Positions 51,174-58,720 of a DNA stretch of 64,000 nt are shown here, one piece after another. Source of the DNA: Subtercola frigoramans (GTDB taxonomy: Bacteria > Actinomycetota > Actinomycetes > Actinomycetales > Microbacteriaceae); contig NZ_JAFBBU010000001.1 of the NCBI RefSeq assembly GCF_016907385.1, positions 620,001 to 684,000 on the forward strand. The letters are read 5' to 3'. Position numbers and translations under genes: made by a program. The notes under the pieces were generated by a model that saw only the letters and a list, made by a program, of their open reading frames with translations, was not told where the DNA came from and searched no databases. How positions within the stretch are numbered: the stretch's first letter is position 1; each line of letters opens with the position of its first letter.

Positions 51174-51803
51174 TCAGACGATCTTCGAGTTCTGGTCGAG
51201 GCGGTGCCAAGTGCGGTTGTGGTACACCAAGGGGTGCGCCTGAGACGCGTCGGCAGCCTCGTCGCCCGGCTCCGGTGCGTGCGTCTCCAGGGCCTGCACC
51301 GCGACCACAGTCGAGCCGCCGGCTTCCATCTGGTTGACGATCCGGCCCCGGATCCACGCGTGTGCAGCCGGAAAATAGGGCTCACCAGTCGGTAGTCTCT
51401 TCCAGATGTTCGTGTCCGCGAAGCGGTCGATGCCGCTCGTTGCGCCGAGTTTCGCGATGTCGAGCTGGTCGGCACCCAGGAGATGAACCACCACCGTGTC
51501 GGCGCTCCGAATCGTGGGGGCACTCGACGACAGCTCCGAGACGGAGAAGACCAACAGGGGCGGCGCGGCGCTGACGGAGAATACGCTGCTCGCTGTCATG
51601 GCGACCGGGCCGTCGCCAGCGTCGGCGGTGATCACGGCGACGCCAGCCGGGTGATTCCGGAACGCTGCTTTGAATTCGTCAGGAGAAACAGCCTCTGCAC
51701 TCGGGTGCTGAACGAGATTGTGTTCGCTCACCACCTCATGCTGGGCCGACTCGCTCCCGTCGACCTGATGTTCGACCGGGTTCGGCACCTGTGTATCGCT
51801 CAT
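51174..51803 (-). CDS. flavin reductase family protein
   Basis: A 209-aa FMN-binding split-barrel protein. The domain starts near residue 45 with FKAAFRNHPAGVAVITADAG, then VAMTASSVFSVSAAPPLLVF (flavin contact), VVVHLLGADQLDIAKLGA and a C-terminal HPLVYHNRTWHRLD. Such proteins reduce FMN or FAD with NAD(P)H, often for a partner monooxygenase, though none is adjacent. ATG 51803 has AGGAG upstream; a longer frame from 51929 adds 42 unrelated residues. An acidic, Gln/His-rich 40-residue lead precedes the domain. Confidence 0.85.
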   Translation of the reverse strand: MSDTQVPNPVEHQVDGSESAQHEVVSEHNLVQHPSAEAVSPDEFKAAFRNHPAGVAVITADAGDGPVAMTASSVFSVSAAPPLLVFSVSELSSSAPTIRSADTVVVHLLGADQLDIAKLGATSGIDRFADTNIWKRLPTGEPYFPAAHAWIRGRIVNQMEAGGSTVVAVQALETHAPEPGDEAADASQAHPLVYHNRTWHRLDQNSKIV

Positions 51804-51932
51804 TGTCACTCCTGGGCCTGTTGTCGTACGCGGCCGCTGCCAGCCTAAGTCGCCCCGTGTTTCATCGGAATTTCGCCGTAACAGTGTTGCGGTCTCGCCA
51901 TCCACCAGGAACGAAGCCCGGCCTGTCACCTG

Positions 51933-52904
51933 CTACGTCGTGAGAACGACCTTGCCGATGTGTGACGACGATTCGAGGAGTCGATGGGCTTCCGCAGCCT
52001 CAGCCAGAGGTATGCGGGCGAAGATCACTGGTTTGACCTCGCGCGATTCGATCAGGGGCCAGACGTTCTCCCGAAGACTCGACACAATTGCACCTTTGGC
52101 GGCAGCGGAGCGTGCCCGCAGGCTCGTCGCGTGGATCGTGCCACGTTTCATCATCAGTGGGCCGAAATTCAGGAGGCCGGGGGTTCCCCCCAGGTTTCCG
52201 ATGTTGAGGAGATGGCCGTCCATGGCCAGGGCACGCACGTTGCGTTCAAGGTACGAGCCGCCGATCGAATCGAGGATTACGTGGGCGCCGGGGCCCTCAG
52301 CCTTGAGTCGACCCACAAAGTCCTCCGTCTTGTAGTTGATGAGGATCTCGGCGCCGAGTTTACGGCAGGCGTCGAGTTTCGCAGCCGATCCTGCAGTGAC
52401 GGCCACCCTCGCGCCACGCGCCCGCGCCAGTTGGATCGCCATGGTTCCGATGCCGCTCGAGCCGCCGTGCACCAGAAGCGTCTCGCCTGCCCGAAGATCG
52501 GCCAGCAGGAACACGTTCGACCAGACGGTGGCTGCGACCTCGACCAGACCGGCTGCGTCGACCAGTGAGACGGTTGAAGGAACGGGAAGCACCTGTTCGA
52601 CAGGCACGCTCACACGTTCGGCGTAGCCGCCTCCAGAGAGCAGGGCACACACTTCATCACCGACCGCGAATTCGCTCACCTCGTGGCCGAGGGCGGCGAC
52701 GGTGCCGGAGACCTCCAGCCCCGGCCATTCCGGCGCGCCCTTCGGCGCTGGGTAGTTGCCCTCGCGTTGGCTGACGTCTGCGCGGTTGACCCCGGCAGCA
52801 GCGACCTCGATGAGCACGTCACGGGGGCCGACGGGGGGTTCAGGTACCTCGCTCAGCTCGAGCACTTCTGGCCCACCGAATGACGAGATGACAACAGCTT
52901 TCAT
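51933..52904 (-). CDS. quinone oxidoreductase (MDR family, PIG3-like)
   Basis: A 323-aa zinc-free medium-chain dehydrogenase/reductase. It starts MKAVVISSFGGPEVLELSEV; VNRADVSQREGNYPAPKGAP and PGLEVSGTVAALG are the quinone-reductase signatures; the NADPH site is LLVHGGSSGIGTMAIQLARA. No zinc-ligand cysteines are present. It would reduce quinones or enals with NADPH. The start is fixed by TACCGT six bases upstream of ATG 52904 on the coding strand. Confidence 0.92.
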   Translation of the reverse strand: MKAVVISSFGGPEVLELSEVPEPPVGPRDVLIEVAAAGVNRADVSQREGNYPAPKGAPEWPGLEVSGTVAALGHEVSEFAVGDEVCALLSGGGYAERVSVPVEQVLPVPSTVSLVDAAGLVEVAATVWSNVFLLADLRAGETLLVHGGSSGIGTMAIQLARARGARVAVTAGSAAKLDACRKLGAEILINYKTEDFVGRLKAEGPGAHVILDSIGGSYLERNVRALAMDGHLLNIGNLGGTPGLLNFGPLMMKRGTIHATSLRARSAAAKGAIVSSLRENVWPLIESREVKPVIFARIPLAEAAEAHRLLESSSHIGKVVLTT

Positions 52905-52910
52905 GGTTCC

Positions 52911-52916
52911 ACGGTA
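52911..52916 (-). promoter_or_regulatory. -10 box of leaderless quinone oxidoreductase promoter
   Basis: On the minus strand TACCGT is followed by six bases and ATG 52904. Confidence 0.5.
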
Positions 52917-53140
52917 TCTCGCGCCGGGCGAGTTCACCCTCAGCCGCCTTGGCATCTTTGCGGTCGACTTCGAAGTGACTTACACTAGGTGAAGGTAGTT
53001 GAAATCTGCCATGCTTTTTCATGCCCATTTTCAGTTCCCAGCGTCTTCTGGCGCGAGGCGCTGAGGGTGGGTGTAACAAAGCGTGCTGATGCTTCTCCGT
53101 GCGGCAACACTGTTGAGTGTGACAGGGTTGTCTCATCCTT

Positions 53141-53213
53141 AGGGTGGTGGCTCAATTGGTAGAGCAGCGGTCTCCAAAACCGCAGGTTGCAGGTTCGAGT
53201 CCTGTCCGCCCTG
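53141..53213 (+). tRNA. tRNA-Trp (CCA)
   Basis: A 73-base cloverleaf: acceptor AGGGTGG with CCGCCCT, D arm GGCTCAATTGGTAGAGC, anticodon stem GCGGT/ACCGC with loop CTCCAAA (CCA), T arm GCAGGTTCGAGTCCTGT. CCA end not encoded. Its place before secE is the usual actinobacterial order. Confidence 0.95.
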
Positions 53214-53372
53214 CAAATCAGCGCGGGCGTTTGCCCGTGTTGATCGTGGCCGAAAGGCTGGTCGTGGCTCACGAAGTGAAATCACGCACGTTGGGAACTC
53301 ACGGTTCCGGGCGTGGCGCGAAATAGCTTCACTGCTGCGATTCCTGGGGCCAGTTTGTGAAAGGTACTAACG

Positions 53373-53663
53373 GTGGCACGAAAGATAGTCGACGAACCCA
53401 GTGAGGCAGTCGTCGAACGCGCCAAGACAGATCGGGCAGCCAAGCGCAACCCGTTCTCGCGTCTCGTTCTTTTCATCAGGCAGGTCCTCGCAGAACTTAA
53501 GAAGGTCGTCACTCCGACCCGCAAAGAGCTGATCAGTTACACGCTTGTCGTCCTCGTCTTCGTCGTCATCATGATGGCGCTGGTATCAGGGCTCGACTTC
53601 GTCTTCAGCTGGTTGGCCGTCTTCGTGTTCGGTGATCCGGGAACCAGCCCAATCGGCTCGTAG
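53373..53663 (+). CDS. secE: preprotein translocase subunit SecE
   Basis: A 96-aa protein: a cytoplasmic N terminus, the SecE amphipathic clamp [20 protein letters not shown] and one membrane helix [20 protein letters not shown]. It stabilises SecY in the Sec translocon. GTG 53373 is preceded by GAAAGG. Its link to nusG downstream is almost universal in bacteria. A short hydrophobic tail ([13 protein letters not shown]) follows the helix. Confidence 0.95.
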   Translation: MARKIVDEPSEAVVERAKTDRAAKRNPFSRLVLFIRQVLAELKKVVTPTRKELISYTLVVLVFVVIMMALVSGLDFVFSWLAVFVFGDPGTSPIGS

Positions 53664-53710
53664 GGTTCCCTTTCGGTTCACCTTTCAGCAACAGAAATGG
53701 AACGTATTTA

Positions 53711-54721
53711 GTGTCTAAGTCAAACCGCGACGATCTCGATCTCGGCGCTGCTCGTGAGCAGTCAAGCGAGGTCGAAGAGGCTCAAGAGGGCGACAACATC
53801 GAAATCGAGTCGCCGACCGACCTCGATGCACTTCTGGCAGCCATTGATGGCGGGACCGGCGAAGAGCACTTCGACTCCGAAGACGTCATCGACATCGAGG
53901 CCGACGCTGAGGTGAACGAAGCGCTCGACCCCGACAGTGCTGACGACACCGAGGCAGCGCTCGAAGCCATCGAAGACGAAGAAGAGATCGACGGCGCCGA
54001 GACCGACGCAGAAGACGACGACTTCATCTCCGATTCCGTGGTGACTGCCGACAGTGAAGGTGAACTCGAACTCGAGGCCGAGCTTGCTGAGGCGGCCGAG
54101 GTCGACCCCTACGAAGCGTTCCGCACCGAACTCCGATTCATGCCGGGCAAGTGGTACGTCATCCACTCCTACGCGGGCTTCGAGAAGCGCGTCAAGCAGA
54201 ACATCGAGAGCCGCAAGAGCTCCATGGGCATGGAGGACTACGTCTACCAGGTCGAGGTCCCGATGGAAGACGTCGTCGAGATCAAGAACGGCCAGCGCAA
54301 GCTGGTCACTCGTGTGCGTATCCCCGGGTACGTGCTCGTTCGAATGGACCTCAACGAAGACAGCTGGTCTGTTGTGCGCCACACTCCGGGCGTTACCGGG
54401 TTCGTGGGCAACTCGCACAACCCGACGCCGCTTCGTTTCGAAGAGGCTTTCTCCATGCTGAAGAGCCTCGTGGAGATCATCGAAGCGCCCGTGGCGAAGG
54501 CCGGCGGGGCGAAGGGCGGCAAGGCCGTCTCCCGTTCGATCCCTGCAGAGATCGACTTCGAGATCGGCGAGACCATCACCATCAAGGAGGGCTCGTTCGC
54601 AGGCCTCCCCGGCACGATCAGCGAGATCAAGCCCGAGAGCGGCAAGCTCACGGTTCTGGTCTCCCTGTTCGAGCGCGAGACCCCGGTCGAGCTCAGCTTC
54701 GACCAGGTCACCAAGCTGTAG
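53711..54721 (+). CDS. nusG: transcription elongation/antitermination factor NusG
   Basis: A 336-aa NusG, nearly twice the length of the E. coli protein because of an acidic N-terminal extension of about 145 residues rich in Asp and Glu, a feature of many actinobacterial NusG proteins. The NGN domain starts at [20 protein letters not shown], with the RNA-polymerase contact segment [17 protein letters not shown]; the C-terminal KOW domain is [20 protein letters not shown]. It regulates pausing and couples transcription to translation. A Gly/Lys linker sits between the domains. rplK, which normally follows directly, is 7.3 kb away here. Confidence 0.96.
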   Translation: MSKSNRDDLDLGAAREQSSEVEEAQEGDNIEIESPTDLDALLAAIDGGTGEEHFDSEDVIDIEADAEVNEALDPDSADDTEAALEAIEDEEEIDGAETDAEDDDFISDSVVTADSEGELELEAELAEAAEVDPYEAFRTELRFMPGKWYVIHSYAGFEKRVKQNIESRKSSMGMEDYVYQVEVPMEDVVEIKNGQRKLVTRVRIPGYVLVRMDLNEDSWSVVRHTPGVTGFVGNSHNPTPLRFEEAFSMLKSLVEIIEAPVAKAGGAKGGKAVSRSIPAEIDFEIGETITIKEGSFAGLPGTISEIKPESGKLTVLVSLFERETPVELSFDQVTKL

Positions 54722-54731
54722 CTGCAAACAA

Positions 54732-54768
54732 CGCTGGTTGAGTAGCGGCGCAGCCGCGTATCGAAACC
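54732..54768. repeat. REP-like element at the left edge of the R-M insert
   Basis: A reverse-oriented copy, CGCTGGTTGAGTAGC...GTATCGAAACC, starts 10 bases after the nusG stop and is nearly identical in its ends to the copies at 16240 and 17668. Confidence 0.8.
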
Positions 54769-54789
54769 ACAAACGGAGCCCGTCGTTCT

Positions 54790-55148
54790 CTACGATGGGC
54801 TCCGTTCGTTAACGATGGCGTCGATGATCTTCTCAAGCCATTCGCGAGCGGCCGAGATATCAGGCAGCACGGCGGTCTGGTTGTCCAAAATGGGCGCCGA
54901 ATTGAACAAGTTCCCGGTCGATCCCCTTGCGTGTGTGTGCGTGTGCATCGATCTCAGGGTCGGACACTTCTCCGTCGAGTGCACCCCACGCTTGGCCCAG
55001 AAATTCGATCGATACCCGATAGGGGTGCATGACGTAGTCAGGTCGAGTGAGCCCGGGATCGTGCAATCGGAGTGCCCATCTCTGCAGCAAGCTGACCGAG
55101 TCGATCGTTGAGCTGGGTCACATTCAATGGTGGCAACACCGCACTCAT
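54790..55148 (-). pseudogene. AbiEii-like nucleotidyltransferase toxin remnant
   Basis: Three frames in sequence spell parts of one protein: SAVLPPLNVTQLNDRLGQLA (from the ATG at 55148, stopping at 55038), RPDYVMHPYRVSIEFLGQAW then EVSDPEIDAHAHTRKGIDRE, and finally SAAREWLEKIIDAIVNERSP ending at 54790. The layout fits an AbiEii/AbiGii-type nucleotidyltransferase toxin with internal deletion and frameshifts. A GTGTGTGTGCGTGTGC tract at about 54930-54946 may have favoured slippage. The start overlaps the stop of the upstream AbiEi remnant (ATGA), as in intact operons. Confidence 0.5.
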
Positions 55149-55310
55149 GCCGATAGCGCCTTCCGAACGGCGATGCCATAATCGTCGATCAACTCGCGTT
55201 CCGATGCCTCGCCGACCAGCGTCAACCATCGGTCGGTCGGCATTCGAAACCGCCTGTCCTCGAGTGCGCGCAGCACGGTCGTAGAGGGAATCCCCTCGTA
55301 GCGGGTCAGA
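55145..55310 (-). pseudogene. AbiEi-like antitoxin, C-terminal remnant
   Basis: About 54 residues remain: LTRYEGIPSTTVLRALEDRR, then MPTDRWLTLVGEASERELID and a short tail ending ALSA. The GIPSTTVxRAL segment is typical of AbiEi-type winged-helix antitoxins of type IV systems. The N-terminal helix-turn-helix is missing; sequence upstream to hsdM lacks similarity. Paired with the AbiEii-like remnant downstream. Confidence 0.5.
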
Positions 55311-55414
55311 TCCGACGGAGGTACAGGGCGGCAGCGTCTGACGGGACTCGGCGCATTCCCATCGCTTCTCGGTGCCCGGGCGCCGGCTACGTAGAGACGG
55401 CATTGCAGCATCAT

Positions 55415-55428
55415 TTGCCGAATGGCAA
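55415..55428. promoter_or_regulatory. small palindrome upstream of hsdM
   Basis: TTGCC-GAAT-GGCAA lies 60 bases before the hsdM start in the only available promoter interval. It could bind a regulator; support is limited to symmetry and position. Confidence 0.3.
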
Positions 55429-55487
55429 TAGAGTCAAAACTGAATCGCTGATCGCGAAGGCAGCAGGGGAAAGCGAACAACACGGGT

Positions 55488-57440
55488 ATGTCAGAGCAGA
55501 ACAACGCCACCTTCATCTGGTCGATCGCAGATCTTCTGCGTGGCCCATACAAGCCGCACCAGTATGGCGCGATCGTGCTGCCGTTCACGATTCTGCGAAG
55601 GCTCGATGCGGTACTTGAGCCGACGAAGCAGGCAGTTCTCGCCGAGGCGAAGAGTCGTGCTGACTCACCATCAGCCCACGTGTACCTGACCAGGGCGTCG
55701 GGCACCAGCTTCTTCAACACGTCTGCCTTCACCCTGCAATCGCTGATGGGTGACCCGGCCGGCATCAAAGCGAACCTCATCGACTACATCCACGGATTCT
55801 CTGAGAACGTGCGCGACATCTTCGACCGCTTCGAGTTCGAGAAGCAGGTCGAGAAGCTCGACGCCGAGAACCTGCTCTATTTGGTGACGCAGCGTTTCGC
55901 GGCCGTCGACCTGCACCCGAACAAGGTGACCAACATCGAGATGGGCCTCATGTTCGAGGAGCTCATCCGCAAGTTCGCTGAGACCTCGAACGAGACCGCA
56001 GGCGAGCACTTCACCCCGCGCGAAGTCATCAAGCTCATGGTGAGCCTGCTGTTCATCGCCGACGACGAAGCGCTCAATCAGAAGGGTGTCGTTCGTTCGA
56101 TCTATGACCCGACGGCAGGCACCGGCGGCATGCTGTCTGTCGCTGACGAGTACCTGCTAGGCCAGAATCCGGATGCTCGGCTCGTCATGTACGGGCAAGA
56201 GATCAATGGCGAGTCCTACGCCATCTGCAAGGCCGATCTGGTGATCAAAGGCCAAGACATCAACCACATCGTGCACGGCGACACCCTGACCGATGACGGA
56301 CTGCCGGGCGAGACCTTCGACTATTGCCTCTCCAACCCGCCGTTCGGCGTCGACTGGAACAAGCAGAAGCCAGCGGTGCTCAAGGAACACGAGGAGCAGG
56401 GCTTCAACGGGCGCTTCGGCCCCGGTCTGCCCCGAGTCTCTGACGGCTCACTCCTCTTCCTGCTTCATCTGGTCAAGAAGCTCCGCCCCAAGGCGAAGGG
56501 CGGCGGCCGCGCCGGCATCGTGCTCAACGGCTCGCCTCTGTTCACCGGGGCAGCGGGCTCCGGAGAGTCGGAGATTCGCCGCTACCTACTCGAGAACGAC
56601 TTGCTCGAGGCGATCGTCGCCCTGCCGACCGACATGTTCTACAACACCGGCATCGCCACCTACATCTGGGTCATCGACAACGACAAGCGCCCCGAGCGCC
56701 GCGGCACCGTGCAACTCATCGACGGAACCGGCTTCTCGCAGAAGATGCGCAAATCGCTCGGCTCCAAGCGCAAAGAACTCGGCACTGAAGATATCGCCCG
56801 CATCGTTCAGCTCTACGGCGGCGCAGACCAATCAGATGTCTCCAAGACCTTCAAGAACGACGACTTCGGCTATCGCACGATCACCGTCGAGCGCCCGCTG
56901 CGCCTGAACTGGGCGCTCACGCCCGAGCGTCTCGAAGTCGCGTTGGCCTCCAAGCCTCTAGCCAAGCTCACCGACTCCGAACGCACTTCTCTCGCCGGTC
57001 GAGTAGCGAGGAACGATCGTATCGAGACGCCTATGTACGACCTCAAAGCATTCACCAAACAGCTGAAGCATCTGCTCGAATCCGCAAACGTCACCCTTAC
57101 CGCCCCTCAACTCAAGGCCTTCATCGCCGGGCTCTCCGAGCGCGACGAAAACGCCCCAATCGTGACCGATACCAAGGGCAACACCCTGCCTGACACGGAT
57201 GCCCGCGATACCGAGAACGTGCCGCTCAGCGAAGACATCCACACATACTTCGCCCGCGAGGTCCTGCCCCATGTTCCAGACGCCTGGATCGACGAATCGA
57301 GAACCAAAACCGGCTACGAGATCCCCTTCACCCGCCACTTCTACAAGTACGTGCCCCCGAGACCCCTCGAAGAAATCGACGCCGACCTCAACAAACTCAT
57401 CCGCGAAATCACGGAGCTGCTGAACGAGGTGGAGGCATGA
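55488..57440 (+). CDS. hsdM: type I restriction-modification system, DNA methyltransferase subunit
   Basis: A 650-aa N6-adenine methyltransferase. The N-terminal HsdM domain (SIADLLRGPYKPHQYGAIVL) precedes EHFTPREVIKLMVSLL, SAM motif DPTAGTGGMLSVADEYLL (about residue 207) and catalytic SNPPFGVDW (about 282). With HsdS it methylates the recognition site. It is longer than typical HsdM (about 500-550). A REP-like copy at 56993-57030 contributes LAGRVARNDRIET (about residues 503-514) in the C-terminal extension. GGGGAAAG precedes ATG 55488; the stop overlaps hsdS (ATGA). Confidence 0.93.
   Translation: MSEQNNATFIWSIADLLRGPYKPHQYGAIVLPFTILRRLDAVLEPTKQAVLAEAKSRADSPSAHVYLTRASGTSFFNTSAFTLQSLMGDPAGIKANLIDYIHGFSENVRDIFDRFEFEKQVEKLDAENLLYLVTQRFAAVDLHPNKVTNIEMGLMFEELIRKFAETSNETAGEHFTPREVIKLMVSLLFIADDEALNQKGVVRSIYDPTAGTGGMLSVADEYLLGQNPDARLVMYGQEINGESYAICKADLVIKGQDINHIVHGDTLTDDGLPGETFDYCLSNPPFGVDWNKQKPAVLKEHEEQGFNGRFGPGLPRVSDGSLLFLLHLVKKLRPKAKGGGRAGIVLNGSPLFTGAAGSGESEIRRYLLENDLLEAIVALPTDMFYNTGIATYIWVIDNDKRPERRGTVQLIDGTGFSQKMRKSLGSKRKELGTEDIARIVQLYGGADQSDVSKTFKNDDFGYRTITVERPLRLNWALTPERLEVALASKPLAKLTDSERTSLAGRVARNDRIETPMYDLKAFTKQLKHLLESANVTLTAPQLKAFIAGLSERDENAPIVTDTKGNTLPDTDARDTENVPLSEDIHTYFAREVLPHVPDAWIDESRTKTGYEIPFTRHFYKYVPPRPLEEIDADLNKLIREITELLNEVEA
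56993..57030. repeat. REP-like element inside hsdM, in frame
   Basis: The stretch CGCCGGTCGAGTAGCG (56993-57008) through ATCGTATCGAGACGC (57016-57030) has the ends and centre of the REP-like family found elsewhere only between genes. It is open in the hsdM frame. Confidence 0.7.
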
Positions 57441-58720
57441 GATTGAAAGCGTACTTGAGCTACCACGAATCGCAGATCGAATGGGTGAGCGAACTGCCCT
57501 CCGAGTGGTACGAGCAGCCATTTTTCGCGGCAGTACGCGAACGTAAGGCCAAAAACTTCGGGCTAAAGGAGGAAAACCTACTTTCGCTTAGTTACGGACA
57601 AATTATTCGTAAAGATATCTCTTTGAATGATGGTCTTCTCCCGGAGTCGTTTGAGACATACCAAGTTGTTCGGCCCGCAGACATCGTCTTTAGATTTACG
57701 GACCTTCAGAATGACAAGCGAAGCTTGCGATCGGCGCTCGTGGAAGAGCGAGGAATCATTACGTCGGCGTATTTGTCGGTGACCCCCGTTCGTCACGACG
57801 CTCGATATTTCGCTTATCTCATGCGTTCCTATGACAACCAAAAAGTCTTCTATTCGATGGGGGGCGGTCTCCGGCAGTCCCTGAAGTTCGACGACGTGAA
57901 ACATCTACGGATCATCACGCCTCCGGATGAGGAGCAGAAGCGGATCGCAGACTACCTGGATGCGCAGACTGCGAAGATCGACTTGTTGATCGAGAAGCAG
58001 AGGCGGCTGATCGAGACGTTGGCGGAGCGGAGGCAGGCGGTCATAAACCACGCTGTCACCAAGGGCCTCGACCCGAACCTGCCAGTAAAAGACTCGGGAG
58101 TGGAATGGATGGGAGTGATTCCCGCCGCCTGGACTCTAACGCGAGTGCGTTACGTCGCGAGCATCCTTGGCGGATTTGCTCCAGAACACGCTCTTCCCGA
58201 CAAACATGGCAAGTTCCCATACTTTCGGGTTGCTGACTTGAACGGGGCTGGGATCGACTATTCCATTTCCAGTTCAACGGAGCTTATCAACGACAAGAAT
58301 TTGGTGGCACAAGTTGGAACGGTCCTTTTTCCTAAGCGTGGCGGAGCAATTTTCACCAACAAGGTGACGATTATGTCAGTCTGCGGAGCATTCGACACAA
58401 ATCTGATGGGGGTTGTCCTGAACGACGACAAAGTTGACCCGCTTTTTTTTGCGCACTGGTTGAAAAGCCGGTCACTCGGGGAACTCGCTGATACGTCCAC
58501 TCTGCCGCAGATCAACAACAAGCACATCTACCCTTTGCGGATAGGCCTCCCAAACCTATCCGAGCAGCGAAAAGTATCGAAATATATCGCCCTTCAAACC
58601 GCTCGGATGGATGCGCTCTCGGGGAAGGCGCGCGAGATGATCGACGTTCTCAAGGAGCGGCGGCAGGCGCTGATCAGCGCGGCAGTGACGGGGAAGATCG
58701 ATGTGAGGGGCCTGCGCTGA
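57437..58720 (+). CDS. hsdS: type I restriction-modification system, specificity subunit
   Basis: A 427-aa subunit with two target-recognition domains (about residues 10-160 and 215-375) separated by a conserved helical spacer: EEQKRIADYLDAQTAKIDLL then ETLAERRQAVINHAVTKGLD; a similar helix closes the protein (SEQRKVSKYIALQTARMDAL then KERRQALISAAVTGKID). The TRD coding DNA (57540-57700 and 58230-58460) is AT-richer than its surroundings, a sign of domain exchange. The bipartite target cannot be predicted. Overlaps hsdM (ATGA) and hsdR (TGATG). Confidence 0.92.
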   Translation: MRLKAYLSYHESQIEWVSELPSEWYEQPFFAAVRERKAKNFGLKEENLLSLSYGQIIRKDISLNDGLLPESFETYQVVRPADIVFRFTDLQNDKRSLRSALVEERGIITSAYLSVTPVRHDARYFAYLMRSYDNQKVFYSMGGGLRQSLKFDDVKHLRIITPPDEEQKRIADYLDAQTAKIDLLIEKQRRLIETLAERRQAVINHAVTKGLDPNLPVKDSGVEWMGVIPAAWTLTRVRYVASILGGFAPEHALPDKHGKFPYFRVADLNGAGIDYSISSSTELINDKNLVAQVGTVLFPKRGGAIFTNKVTIMSVCGAFDTNLMGVVLNDDKVDPLFFAHWLKSRSLGELADTSTLPQINNKHIYPLRIGLPNLSEQRKVSKYIALQTARMDALSGKAREMIDVLKERRQALISAAVTGKIDVRGLR

